A DNA stretch of 54,217 bases from an uncultured Bacteroidales bacterium (GTDB taxonomy: Bacteria; Bacteroidota; Bacteroidia; Bacteroidales; UBA3663). How positions within the stretch are numbered: the first letter of the stretch is position 1; every line of letters starts with the position of its first letter. Location of the stretch: NCBI GenBank assembly GCA_937899265.1, contig CALBPV010000035.1:1-54217 (forward strand), given 5' to 3'. The position numbers were made by a program, and so were the translations under genes. Positions 15,108 to 24,108 of this stretch are shown piece after piece. The notes under the pieces are model-generated. The model was not told the origin of the DNA and made no database searches. It saw only the letters and a list, made by a program, of their open reading frames with translations.

Positions 15108-17768
15108 ATGAAAAAACTTTTTTCCCTCCTTTTCCTCCTTGCCGGAACTGTTGTCGGCCTCTCGGCCCAACAGCTTCTGCCATTCCAAAACACCCGTTTC
15201 TCTCCCGAAGTACGTGCTGCCGACCTCTGTTCGCGTCTCACGCTCGAGGAGAAAGTCAGCCTCATGATGAGCGATTCCAAACCTGTGGAACGTTTAGGTA
15301 TTCCCGGCTATAACTGGTGGAGCGAATGTCTCCACGGTGCCGCCCGTGCCGGTATGGCCACCGTCTTCCCCCAGTCCATTTCGATGGCTGCATCCTGGGA
15401 TGATGAACTCGTCGAGAAGGTATTCGACATAGCTTCCACCGAACAGCGCATCAAGTTCATTCTCGCCCGTCAAAAGAATCCCATGGAGACTCCGCGTTAT
15501 TCCGGTCTCTGCGCCTGGACACCCAACATCAATATCTTCCGTGACCCCCGTTGGGGACGCGGACAGGAAACCTACGGCGAGGATCCCTGGCTCACGATGA
15601 AGATGGGTTATTCTGTGGTTCGGGGCTTGCAGGGACGCACCGAGGGTGCCCGCAAGTTGCTCGCCGACCTGGGTTACTACACTCCCGGGACCTATCCCTA
15701 CGACAAACTCCACGCCTGCCTCAAACACTATGCCATTCACTCCGGACCCGAGTATGAACGCCACAAATTCAATGTGACCGACATTTCGCTCCGCGACCAG
15801 GCCGAGACTTATCTCTACGCTTTCGAACGCCTTGTCCGCACCACCGATGTCAAGGAAGTGATGTGTGCCTACAATGCCATCGAAGGCAAGCCTTGCTGCG
15901 GTCAGGACACCTATCTGCAGGGCATTTTGCGAGACGAATGGGGCTACAAGGAACTCGTCGTCAGCGATTGCGGTGCCGTACGCGACTTCTTCAACGGTGA
16001 GGGAACCCACAACATCTTCCCCGGCGACGGTGCAGCTGCTTCGGCCAACGCCGTGCTCGCCGGAACGGATGTAAACTGCGGTGCTTCATACGCCAAACTT
16101 CCCGAGGCCGTGCGACGCGGTGCCATCACCGAGGCACAGATTGACGTTGCTGTGCGACGCCTGCTCAAGGCTCGTTTCGAACTCGGCGAACTGGATGACT
16201 TCGACCTCAATCCCTGGAACCGCATCCCCGCAGACTCGTTGGCCACAGCCTACAGCAATTCGGTGGCGCTCCGCATTGCCCGCGAGAGTATGACGCTGCT
16301 TCAGAACAACGGCAACACCCTTCCCTTCCGTCCCGGTGCAGGTAAGGTCTATGCCGTCGTGGGGCCCAATGCCGACGATTCCACTACAATGTGGGCCAAC
16401 TACAACGGCACGCCTTCCCACACTGTGACGGTTCTTGAAGGCATCCGCCGTATCGTGGGACCCGAGGATAAGGTCATCTTCCAAAAGGGCTCCGAATGGT
16501 GTGTGGGCGAGGTCTTCGACTCCCGTTTCTCCCGCTGCTGGAACGAAGGCGGCAAGGGTTTCACTGCCACCTACTGGAACAATCTCCGTCAGGAGGGCAA
16601 ACCTGTGGCTGTCACACAGATGTCCACTCCCTGGCAACTCTGCACCTCCGGCAATACGGTCTTCTGTCCCGGCGTTCAGCTCGAAAACTTCTCAGCCCGC
16701 TACACCACAGTCTATCATGCCGACAAGACCGAGAGGATTGAGCTCTCGATGTTTGTCTGTGGTCAGGGCACTGCGGTTATAGGCACCGATACGCTTTCAG
16801 GGTTCCGCACCGGTCACGGCCCGCGCAACTATGTCAAGTCTTTCCGCGTCGAGGCCGGCAAAGACTACCCCATCACCATCTTCTTTGCCTACACGATTCC
16901 CGATGCTCAGTGCAATCTCGACCTCGGTGTGAAGGTGCAGGAAACACCTGAGTCTCTCATCGCCAAGACCGCCGAAGCCGATGCTTACATCTATGTGGGC
17001 GGCATTTCTCCCCGCCTCGAAGGCGAAGAGATGAAGGTCAATTTCGAAGGTTTCAAGGGCGGTGACCGTACCGACATCGAACTGCCCCGCGTCCAGCGTG
17101 AGACACTCCGTGCCCTCCATGCCACCGGCAAACCCGTGGTGTTGGTCAACATGAGCGGTTCGGCCATTGCGCTCGAACCCGAGACGCAGTCTTGCGATGC
17201 CATCCTTCAGGCCTGGTACGGCGGACAAGAGGGCGGCACAGCCGTCGCCGAGGTACTTTTCGGACGTTACAATCCAGGAGGCAAACTCCCCGTCACTTTC
17301 TATCACAGTGTGAACGACCTTCCCCATTTCAATGACTATCACTTTGTCGGCCATACCTATCGCTACTTCAAGGGCGAACCTCTCTGGGCTTTCGGTTATG
17401 GTCTCAGCTACACGACCTTCCGGTTCGGCACTGCCAAGATGCCTAAAACGTTCGGCATCTCCGACCGTTTCGACATCACGGTTCCCGTCACCAACACCGG
17501 CAAGACCGATGGCGACGAAGTGGTTCAGGTGTATATCCGCCGTGCCGACGATGAGGCCGGTCCGACCAAGACGCTGCGTGGCTTCAAGCGCGTCAGGGTG
17601 GCTGCCGGGCAGACAATCAACGTCTCCATCCCCATGGATGAGATAGCGTTCCGCACCTTCAACGATGCCACCGGCCGCCTCGACACCCGTGCCGGAAAAT
17701 ACTACGTCTGGGTCGGCAATTCTTCACGCGAACAGGATTTGAAGCGGTACGAGATAACCTGCCGCTAA
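15108..17768 (+). CDS. Glycoside hydrolase family 3 with PA14 insert (beta-xylosidase/glucosidase type)
   Basis: The 886-residue secreted enzyme starts with a signal peptide ending in LSAQ. The N-terminal TIM barrel shows WWSECLHGAARAG, the long plant-xylosidase-like WTPNINIFRDPRWGRGQETYGEDP, KHYA and the nucleophile Asp287 in VVSDCGAV. The second alpha/beta domain is split by a PA14-like insert (about residues 480-620, TATYWNN to IFFAYT). A fibronectin-III-like end carries AFGYGLSYTTF. The WWSECLHG and WTPN segments resemble the xylosidase/arabinofuranosidase branch of GH3, so release of xylose from xylooligosaccharides is the best guess. It would act in the periplasm. It has its own promoter and no PUL partners (SusC/D) nearby. 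Confidence 0.9.
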   Translation: MKKLFSLLFLLAGTVVGLSAQQLLPFQNTRFSPEVRAADLCSRLTLEEKVSLMMSDSKPVERLGIPGYNWWSECLHGAARAGMATVFPQSISMAASWDDELVEKVFDIASTEQRIKFILARQKNPMETPRYSGLCAWTPNINIFRDPRWGRGQETYGEDPWLTMKMGYSVVRGLQGRTEGARKLLADLGYYTPGTYPYDKLHACLKHYAIHSGPEYERHKFNVTDISLRDQAETYLYAFERLVRTTDVKEVMCAYNAIEGKPCCGQDTYLQGILRDEWGYKELVVSDCGAVRDFFNGEGTHNIFPGDGAAASANAVLAGTDVNCGASYAKLPEAVRRGAITEAQIDVAVRRLLKARFELGELDDFDLNPWNRIPADSLATAYSNSVALRIARESMTLLQNNGNTLPFRPGAGKVYAVVGPNADDSTTMWANYNGTPSHTVTVLEGIRRIVGPEDKVIFQKGSEWCVGEVFDSRFSRCWNEGGKGFTATYWNNLRQEGKPVAVTQMSTPWQLCTSGNTVFCPGVQLENFSARYTTVYHADKTERIELSMFVCGQGTAVIGTDTLSGFRTGHGPRNYVKSFRVEAGKDYPITIFFAYTIPDAQCNLDLGVKVQETPESLIAKTAEADAYIYVGGISPRLEGEEMKVNFEGFKGGDRTDIELPRVQRETLRALHATGKPVVLVNMSGSAIALEPETQSCDAILQAWYGGQEGGTAVAEVLFGRYNPGGKLPVTFYHSVNDLPHFNDYHFVGHTYRYFKGEPLWAFGYGLSYTTFRFGTAKMPKTFGISDRFDITVPVTNTGKTDGDEVVQVYIRRADDEAGPTKTLRGFKRVRVAAGQTINVSIPMDEIAFRTFNDATGRLDTRAGKYYVWVGNSSREQDLKRYEITCR

Positions 17769-17792
17769 GCCTCCCTCCTCGCATTCTCCTCT

Positions 17793-17827
17793 GCACCCTG
17801 TGCCCTCCTCAAAACGGCACGGGGTGC
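17793..17827 (+). terminator. Possible terminator after the GH3 gene
   Basis: GCACCCTGTGCC pairs with GGCACGGGGTGC (12 bp with one G-U) around an 11-nt loop. The tail is only TACGAATTCTTT, so termination would rest on the strong stem. Confidence 0.5.
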
Positions 17828-17891
17828 TACGAATTCTTTCCCAAGCGAATAAAACCATTCTTGACAAAAATAAAAAACTTTTCTGAAGGTC

Positions 17892-18548
17892 ATGCTCTTT
17901 TCAGACTGTATGATTTCATCGGCCTCCGATATGGAGAAGGCCATTCGTGCTGCCGGGATTATCCCCTTCTTCCGTAACGGCATTCCGGGATTCTCGGTTC
18001 AGGATCTCACCCGACCAGGCTATTGGTTCGATGACGGGGATGACGTGCTCGGCCCTTGGGATTGGAAGATTGACTGCCTCCTGAGCGGTGACATCGCCTA
18101 CGGCAAATTCCTTTGCGGCGGCAAAGCCGCGTTTGCCACCCTTCCGTTCTATCGCGAGTTGGCCAACCTGCGGCGTGCCACCACCCAACCCGATGATGAC
18201 GGCAAGCGCATCATGACCCGACTCCTCGATCAGGGTAGCATCACCATCCGTGAGATACGTTCCCTGCTCGGAGTGAAAAAGAGTGCGGCCGATGCCGCCC
18301 TCTCCCGACTTCAACACCAATGCCGCGTGGTCACCGGAGTCATCGAGCGCGTCCATAACGGACCCGACCAAACCTACAAGGGTTGGCAGGTCTCCACCTT
18401 TTGTACGCCCGAATCTCTCTTCCTGAATGACGATGCTCTCCGCACATCCCATACACCCGAACAATCCCACGCCTTCCTCTCCGACCACCTTCTCCGCATC
18501 TCCGGCGGCTCCCTCTCCCCCCGCCAAATTCAAAAGCTCCTGAAATAA
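17892..18548 (+). CDS. AlkZ/YcaQ-related winged-helix protein
   Basis: The 218-residue product has an N-terminal region ending in GYWFDDGDDVLGPWDWKIDCL. A segment LLDQGSITIREIRSLLGVKKSAADAALSRLQ reads as a winged helix-turn-helix. The end carries SPRQIQKLLK. This layout resembles short Bacteroidetes proteins labelled AlkZ-related, after a family of DNA glycosylases that open interstrand crosslinks. It is about half the length of true AlkZ, and the catalytic Gln-x-Gln motif was not seen, so glycosylase activity should not be assumed. Its neighbour at 18706 is an alkylation-damage sensor, which fits a DNA-repair theme. Start chosen at the ATG after GAAGGTC. Confidence 0.55.
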   Translation: MLFSDCMISSASDMEKAIRAAGIIPFFRNGIPGFSVQDLTRPGYWFDDGDDVLGPWDWKIDCLLSGDIAYGKFLCGGKAAFATLPFYRELANLRRATTQPDDDGKRIMTRLLDQGSITIREIRSLLGVKKSAADAALSRLQHQCRVVTGVIERVHNGPDQTYKGWQVSTFCTPESLFLNDDALRTSHTPEQSHAFLSDHLLRISGGSLSPRQIQKLLK

Positions 18549-18629
18549 TCAGGCCGCATAACATCATACACCATCCCTCATACTTCATCTTGGATTACCC
18601 CCGCGTTATGTCATTGTCCTGTTTGGAAA

Positions 18630-18702
18630 CCCCTGTGAGGGGCAGGATGCATGGTTATACATAGGGATAAGCCCCCAGCGAGGTTATTTGCCCCTGCTGG
18701 GG
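18630..18702. repeat. Two GC-rich inverted repeats between convergent genes
   Basis: CCCCT-GTG-AGGGG at 18630-18642 and CCCCAGC...GCTGGGG (7-bp stem, 16-nt loop) at 18673-18702. They lie in the gap between the convergent YcaQ-like and ATL genes. No T-run follows on either strand, so terminator function is uncertain. Confidence 0.4.
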
Positions 18703-18705
18703 TCG

Positions 18706-19020
18706 TTAGATGTCGATGAAGTCTTCGGGATGCCAGAGGCAGCGGGAGAGATCGACAAAGCCGTTGGGACGGAAGGAGATGCCCTCGCGAAGAAGAAGTT
18801 GCCTTTGGTCGGGATGACCGGGAGCAAGGCGTCCCCGGCTGTTGACCACGCGATGCCAGGGAAGGTCGGGGAGCGAGGAGGTTTTGAGCACATACCCCAC
18901 CTGCCGGCTGCAGTTGAGATAGCCGGCCAGGTCGGCCACACGACCGTAGGTATAGACTTTGCCGGGAGGAATCTGTCGCACTATGTCGCAGACGGCATCG
19001 CGGAATTTATCGGATGTCAT
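18706..19020 (-). CDS. Alkyltransferase-like protein (ATL), MGMT family
   Basis: The 104-residue product matches the C-terminal DNA-binding domain of O6-alkylguanine-DNA alkyltransferase: IPPGKVYTYGRVADLAG, the helix-turn-helix with RQVGYVLK, and PWHRVVNSRGRL. In MGMT this last motif is PCHRVV, with the Cys that accepts the alkyl group; here Trp55 replaces it. That is the hallmark of ATL proteins, which bind O6-alkylguanine and flag it for nucleotide excision repair without removing the group. Start at the ATG at 19020; the frame extends upstream without similarity. Confidence 0.93.
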   Translation of the reverse strand: MTSDKFRDAVCDIVRQIPPGKVYTYGRVADLAGYLNCSRQVGYVLKTSSLPDLPWHRVVNSRGRLAPGHPDQRQLLLREGISFRPNGFVDLSRCLWHPEDFIDI

Positions 19021-19172
19021 AAATCTGAACGGTAAAACGGCGGAGAAGGAAAGGTAAAGAAAAAAAATAACGCTGTGACGGAGGTGAGGGAAACAGTAAA
19101 GGGGTGTCAATCGAAAGACTGGCACCCCCTCTGTATGAAAATAAAGTTTTTTTTCTAATTAAAATCGGGTCT

Positions 19173-19259
19173 TTACTTTACAAGAACCCAAGAAATGTAC
19201 ATAGCGCCAAGGATATAAGCTACGATGGCAGCAATCTGGAAGTAACGATTCTTAAACAT
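19173..19259 (-). CDS. 28-residue single-pass membrane protein
   Basis: A minus-strand frame runs ATG at 19259 to TAA at 19173. It encodes MFKNRYFQ, then a hydrophobic stretch (IAAIVAYILGAMYISWVLV) and a final Lys. This reads as one membrane helix with a positive N-terminus. A Shine-Dalgarno-like AAGGA lies 7-8 bases before the ATG. A TATCTTTG promoter box on the same strand at 19353-19346 gives a leader of about 80 nt. Codon use is ordinary. It is separate from pepD upstream. I do not recognise a named family; the promoter, ribosome site and clean helix make a real gene likely. Confidence 0.7.
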   Translation of the reverse strand: MFKNRYFQIAAIVAYILGAMYISWVLVK

Positions 19260-19345
19260 AGTCAATTCCTTTCTTGTTAATGAGATGAATGAATAAATAA
19301 TTTAACTTTGCCTGAAAAAAGAAGATTTCTTCCCTTTTGGCACTG

Positions 19346-19353
19346 CAAAGATA
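19346..19353 (-). promoter_or_regulatory. -7 promoter box for the 28-residue protein
   Basis: TATCTTTG followed by CAGTGCC on the minus strand; a TTG lies 20 bp upstream at the -33 position. It sits about 95 bp beyond the pepD stop. Confidence 0.65.
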
Positions 19354-19448
19354 AAGCAAATTTCGGAACTGCACAATCAAATGCACAGTAAAAGGAATGA
19401 AAATGTTATAAAAAGTCGTATTTTTTCGATTTTTGTTAATTGAACATA

Positions 19449-20921
19449 TCAAAAAGAGGCCAACAAAGCCTTCAAATAAGTCCAAAAACGATCGACAGAT
19501 TCGATTTCTACACTTTCGTTGGGTGAATGGGGATGGTGAACGGTAGGGCCGAAGGAAAGAATTTCCATGTCGGGATATAGGGCGGAGAGGACTCCGCACT
19601 CCAGTCCACAATGTACCGAAGTGACGAGCGGTGCTTGTCCGAAGGTCTCCTTATATATATCACGCGCGCGAGAAAGCAGCTTAGAGTCGGGTGACAGCTC
19701 CCATCCCGGATAGGCAGCTCCGAACTCCACACGGGCACCGCCGAGTTGGAAGGTGCTTTGGAGTGAGGAGGCCAGCCAGCGTTTCATCTCCTCTGCCTGG
19801 GAGCGTACGAGGCAGAGAACTACGGTCTCCCCTGCCGGCGTATTGCTGTCGGCAATGGGTTGGGTGGTGACGGATGCCAGGTTGGAGGATGTCTCAACAA
19901 GACCTGGATAGTCGGGAGAATAGCGGAAAACACCGTTGCAGGCAGCCTCGACAGCATTGAGGATGTCATCCTGAATCTCCTCGGGCAGAAGAGCCCCTGG
20001 AGCAGTACAGGCTTCGGCCACAAACTGTATATCAGGTTCTATGCCGCGGTATTCGTCGCGGAAGAGTTCTCCATAGTAGGCCACTTCGTCAATCACCTCG
20101 CTTAAAATCTCGCCGGGCACTGTGATGACAGCCTCTGCATCGCGGGGAATGGCATTGCGCAAAGAACCCGCATTGAACGATGCCACACGAGCCTCAAAAT
20201 TGACGACAGCGTGTTTGAGAAAACGGCATATAAGTTTGCAGGCATTGGCACGTCCCAAATGGATATCCATGCCGCTGTGACCGCCCTGAAGGCCCGAGAG
20301 ACGGATGCGTACTGCCTTGTCTCCCTCGGGAATAACGGTGGCAAGTCCATAGCGAAAGCGTGCCGTCAGATCGACCGCACCCGCGCAACCCGTCATGAGG
20401 ACACCTTCCGACTCGGTGTCGAGGTTGAGCAGATACCGGGCCCGAAGCCAATTGGGACGAATCTGGTTGGCTCCCACCATGCCCACCTCCTCATCGACTG
20501 TGAAGAGACATTCCAGGGCGGGCAGCGATTCGTTTCCCGCCAACAACTCGAGCATGGCGCACGCTCCGATGCCGCAATCGGCACCCAGAGAGGTGCCCTC
20601 TGCCTTGAGAAGTGTAGCTTCGGGGAACTCGGCATCTTCGCCCTGGGGAACGAGACGGGTGACCACAGGCTCACGAGTCCAGTCCCTGCCTGTCAATGGT
20701 TGCGGCACCATATCGATATGGGCCTGCAAGGCCACAACGGGTGCTGCTTCGCGTCCGGGAGATGCCGGTTTACGGATGAGCACATTGCCTGCAGCATCGG
20801 ACTCACATTCGAGACCCAACGAGGCTGCCTGACTGACAAGCCAAGCCTGCATGGCTTCGGTGTGGCCGGAGGGATGGGGAATCTTACACCAAGATTCAAA
20901 TCGGGATAAGACAGGATTCAT
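19449..20921 (-). CDS. pepD: Aminoacyl-histidine dipeptidase (M20 family)
   Basis: PepD (Xaa-His dipeptidase, beta-Ala-His type) is a cytosolic zinc exopeptidase. The 490-residue product has metal-site motifs LQAHIDMVPQ, SLGADCGIG and TVDEEVGMVGA with the catalytic Glu pair. The lid domain starts with LSGLQGGHSGMDIH, and the last ligand is in GPTVHHPHSPNESV. The length is normal for this branch (~485). It is the last gene of the minus-strand run, 9 bp after the UPF0104 gene. Confidence 0.93.
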   Translation of the reverse strand: MNPVLSRFESWCKIPHPSGHTEAMQAWLVSQAASLGLECESDAAGNVLIRKPASPGREAAPVVALQAHIDMVPQPLTGRDWTREPVVTRLVPQGEDAEFPEATLLKAEGTSLGADCGIGACAMLELLAGNESLPALECLFTVDEEVGMVGANQIRPNWLRARYLLNLDTESEGVLMTGCAGAVDLTARFRYGLATVIPEGDKAVRIRLSGLQGGHSGMDIHLGRANACKLICRFLKHAVVNFEARVASFNAGSLRNAIPRDAEAVITVPGEILSEVIDEVAYYGELFRDEYRGIEPDIQFVAEACTAPGALLPEEIQDDILNAVEAACNGVFRYSPDYPGLVETSSNLASVTTQPIADSNTPAGETVVLCLVRSQAEEMKRWLASSLQSTFQLGGARVEFGAAYPGWELSPDSKLLSRARDIYKETFGQAPLVTSVHCGLECGVLSALYPDMEILSFGPTVHHPHSPNESVEIESVDRFWTYLKALLASF

Positions 20922-20930
20922 AGGGACAGA

Positions 20931-21905
20931 TTATTTCTTTTTGAGAGCGACAACAATGAGTGCATATACACCGAGCAAGAGTACAAACCCCTGTTCGATG
21001 GCCCATGAAACGAGGGCGAAAGAAAAGGCTTCGGTCTCGGGAATGCCGTAACACGTGAGCGTGAAGATGACTGCCGCATGCCAAGCTCCCAGTCCGCCTT
21101 GGACGGGAACCAACAGAGAAAGCGACCCCATTACGAAGACAGTCAAACCGGCCGCAGGCGACAAATGGGATGTGAAATCGAAGAAGAACAACTGAGTGTA
21201 GGTGCTCACATAGTAGGCTCCCCACAGCAACAGGCTCCACACGACAAACAACCAAGGACAACGAAGCGAACGAATGGAAACCACGCCCTCCCAAAGGTTG
21301 CGGAACAGACGGGAGACATACTGATAGAACCGGTTATTGCGGAAGAAATGACGGCTCAAGAAAAATACCAGCACCACAACCGCCACACCTGCCCACAGCC
21401 ACGGGGATGCCAGAAGATTGGCAATATTGGAACCCGCATCGCCGTGGGTGGCGAAAAAGTCGAGGAAGACCTGATGTTCAAGCGCAAAGGCCAAAACCAT
21501 CATCAGAAACGCTATCACCATGTCGGCCAGCCGTTCGGAAATCATGGTGCCTATGGTTGTGGAAAACGAAAGTCCATAGCCATGGGCGATATAATTGCAG
21601 CGCCACACCTCCCCCAAACGAGGGAAAATGAGGTTGAGACCGTAGTTGCCGAAGACGGAAACACACATATCGTGGGCCGAAGGAGTGACACCGAGCGTAG
21701 AAATCTGCATACGCCAGCGGATGGCACGGATAATGTGGGACAAGAGGGCAAAAAAGAGTGAAACAGCCACCCAGGTCCACGAGATGCCTTGGCTCACGAC
21801 CCCCACGACTGCATCGAAGTCAATTTTGGTGAGCATGAACCAGATGATTCCGATGCCGAAGAGGAGCGGCAGGAGGAATTTGACTGTTTTCTGAAATAAT
21901 TTCAT
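20931..21905 (-). CDS. UPF0104/LPG-synthase-like integral membrane protein
   Basis: The 324-residue protein has about eight hydrophobic segments and the family motifs RWRMQISTLG, FPRLGEVWRCNYI and PVQGGLGAWHAAV. It matches the flippase-like membrane half of lysylphosphatidylglycerol synthase (MprF) but lacks the catalytic domain, as is usual for this family in Bacteroidetes. It may move a lipid or lipid-linked molecule across the inner membrane; the substrate is unknown. It sits between the mltF-like gene and pepD with gaps of 33 and 9 bp. Confidence 0.85.
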   Translation of the reverse strand: MKLFQKTVKFLLPLLFGIGIIWFMLTKIDFDAVVGVVSQGISWTWVAVSLFFALLSHIIRAIRWRMQISTLGVTPSAHDMCVSVFGNYGLNLIFPRLGEVWRCNYIAHGYGLSFSTTIGTMISERLADMVIAFLMMVLAFALEHQVFLDFFATHGDAGSNIANLLASPWLWAGVAVVVLVFFLSRHFFRNNRFYQYVSRLFRNLWEGVVSIRSLRCPWLFVVWSLLLWGAYYVSTYTQLFFFDFTSHLSPAAGLTVFVMGSLSLLVPVQGGLGAWHAAVIFTLTCYGIPETEAFSFALVSWAIEQGFVLLLGVYALIVVALKKK

Positions 21906-21938
21906 TTGCGCAAATAGGAATTCTGAAAAAAAGAAGGG

Positions 21939-23450
21939 TCACTGAACCATGTCGCAGAAGTCTCCGTAATAGCCGAGAACCGCTTTGACATAGTCGGTGG
22001 TCACGGCACCGTTGAAGCGACCGAGTTTTACCGCAGGATGGTTATAATAGGCCGAATCGGCTTTCAATTCGAGACAGTTGGCCACACTTCCCTCCCAACG
22101 GGCCACATCGTAACCAAGAGAGTCGGCAAGATTGATGGCATCGATGATATGTCCCACGCCGGAGTTGTAGCCGGCGATGGTGAACTTAAGGATGTCGGCA
22201 TTGACCCGTTCGCGAAGTTCATCTTCGGCCGCAGCATAACCGCCCTCACATCCCAGAGAGCGTGTAATCTTGTTGCGAAGCGTCTGCTGAAGATAGGCCA
22301 GCAGATTGGCTCCGGCCATCACACTCGTCTCGGGGTCGCCCGTGAGTTCCTCGGGACAACCAAAACGCACAGCCGTAGAAGGCATAAGTTGCATGAGCCC
22401 GCGAGCTCCCTTGTGTGATTCTACATAAGGGTCGAATCGCGATTCGACATAAGCCACAGCAGCAAGGAGACGCCAGTCCCATGGAATCTTGGTGCAATAC
22501 TTGCGGAAGAGGTCATCATAGACACTCAGCTGTCCGCCGCCCAAGAGATATCGGATGCTGACATCATGTCCCCGAGACTGCTCGTAATACCTTTTATTGA
22601 TAGCCGCATATTTGGGCTTGACACGCCGTCCGCTACAGAGGGAATCGACAAGAGAGGCCAAAGTGTCCTGAGTGTCAATCACCACCCACGAGACGGTGTC
22701 CGAAGAGGTGAGAATGGCAGGCGCAAGACGCAACTTATTATAATAGGTAATCATCAACTCTCCGAAATTGCGATCGACCATTGTACCGTCCCAACGAGCG
22801 TCGGCCACACCGGCCACGAGGTCCTCGACGGTGGCCGAATCGCCGGGCACGACAACCACCTTCCACGGGAGGAGAGAAAAGTCCCTGTGTAGTGAATCGG
22901 TCAAGGCAACCTCTTCCTGTCGCGATTGGGCAATCACAGCAAGCCGATAGCAAGCCGTGTCGCGTTGGGAAATTTGGAGACGGCGGGGATAGAGTAGCGA
23001 TTGGGGCACTTCATAACGATAGCCGCAACGGAGGAGCCTTGGATAACGGGAGGCCACCGCCGAGGACACAGGCCACATAGCGATATCGGCAGCACCGCAG
23101 AAGAGGGAGTCGAACATCGCCTGCTCGGAAGGAGCAAAAACCATGACGAGCCTGAGCCCCAACAAATCGGCTACTCGGGAACCGTCCTCGAACTCCCGTC
23201 CCCGCCACTTGCCGCTGAAGCGAAAAGCCGAAACGGACGACGGAATCGTGACCGCGCGGAGGGTATCGCTCTGTCGAATCTCACTCCACGAACGAGCCTG
23301 AGGCTGAGGTTCCTCGTCCTCAAGGGGCACTTTGGCCACAATGGTGAGAGCGACAAGCACCACAAAGGTGCCTGCCGAAATCATAAACAGATAGCGTTTA
23401 CGATGCCAAAGAACGCGTAGGATGCGAATGATACGATGAGGACGGCGCAT
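21939..23450 (-). CDS. MltF-like lytic transglycosylase with solute-binding domain
   Basis: The 503-residue product has one N-terminal membrane segment (MISAGTFVVLVALTIVA). A domain of about 230 residues resembles periplasmic solute-binding proteins (from SDTLRAVTIPSSVSAF). A C-terminal SLT domain carries the catalytic Glu in VAYVESRFDPY and ARGLMQLMPSTA. This is the layout of MltF, which cuts the glycan strands of peptidoglycan and has an amino-acid- or peptide-binding regulatory module. The ATG at 23450 was preferred to an upstream in-frame start because the longer N-terminus is Ser-rich and overlaps udk. It follows udk by 25 bp. Confidence 0.88.
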   Translation of the reverse strand: MRRPHRIIRILRVLWHRKRYLFMISAGTFVVLVALTIVAKVPLEDEEPQPQARSWSEIRQSDTLRAVTIPSSVSAFRFSGKWRGREFEDGSRVADLLGLRLVMVFAPSEQAMFDSLFCGAADIAMWPVSSAVASRYPRLLRCGYRYEVPQSLLYPRRLQISQRDTACYRLAVIAQSRQEEVALTDSLHRDFSLLPWKVVVVPGDSATVEDLVAGVADARWDGTMVDRNFGELMITYYNKLRLAPAILTSSDTVSWVVIDTQDTLASLVDSLCSGRRVKPKYAAINKRYYEQSRGHDVSIRYLLGGGQLSVYDDLFRKYCTKIPWDWRLLAAVAYVESRFDPYVESHKGARGLMQLMPSTAVRFGCPEELTGDPETSVMAGANLLAYLQQTLRNKITRSLGCEGGYAAAEDELRERVNADILKFTIAGYNSGVGHIIDAINLADSLGYDVARWEGSVANCLELKADSAYYNHPAVKLGRFNGAVTTDYVKAVLGYYGDFCDMVQ

Positions 23451-23475
23451 GACAGAGGAAGATGTGATTACCCTC

Positions 23476-24078
23476 TCAGAGTTGCTTCTGGATGAACTGC
23501 TTGAGCACATCAATGGCTACGCTGTTGCTGCCGCCCTGAGGCACAATGATGTCGGCATAGGCCTTGGTAGGCTCGATATGGAGATTGTGCATGGGTTTGA
23601 TGATGCGCTGGTAGCGGTCGATGAGGTCCTCAATGGTACGTCCGCGTTCGATGCTGTCACGACGGAGCACACGAATGAGACGTTCATCGCTGTCGGCATC
23701 GACAAAGACCTTGATATCAAGGATGGCACGAATGGAGGGATCGACCAGAGCCATGATGCCTTCGAGAATGATTACGGGACGGGGATGGACTATATTGACC
23801 TCCTTGAGACGCGAACAGGTCACATAGTCATAAACCGGTTCCTCGACCGAATTGCCGTCGCGGAGCAGCATGAGATGCTGGAGCAACAAGGGCCAGTCGA
23901 AAGCACGGGGTTCGTCAAAGTTCTGTGCCCGACGTTCCTCCCACGGAATATGGCTGGAGTCCTTGTAGTAGGAATCCTGGGAAATGACAGCAACACTCCC
24001 CTGCGGGAGACTCTCGATAATCTTGTGGACAACTGTGGTCTTGCCAGAGCCGGTGCCACCTGCGATACCTATAATCAT
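23476..24078 (-). CDS. udk: Uridine kinase
   Basis: Udk phosphorylates uridine and cytidine in pyrimidine salvage. The 200-residue product opens with the P-loop GIAGGTGSGKTT. SQDSYYKD, NFDEPRAFDW and the lid-region RRDSIERGRT follow, all typical of bacterial Udk. It is embedded in the tadA-to-pepD run, 30 bp after the DUF695 gene. Confidence 0.97.
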   Translation of the reverse strand: MIIGIAGGTGSGKTTVVHKIIESLPQGSVAVISQDSYYKDSSHIPWEERRAQNFDEPRAFDWPLLLQHLMLLRDGNSVEEPVYDYVTCSRLKEVNIVHPRPVIILEGIMALVDPSIRAILDIKVFVDADSDERLIRVLRRDSIERGRTIEDLIDRYQRIIKPMHNLHIEPTKAYADIIVPQGGSNSVAIDVLKQFIQKQL

Positions 24079-24108
24079 AGAGAAAACAGATAATATTGAA
24101 ATAAAAGC

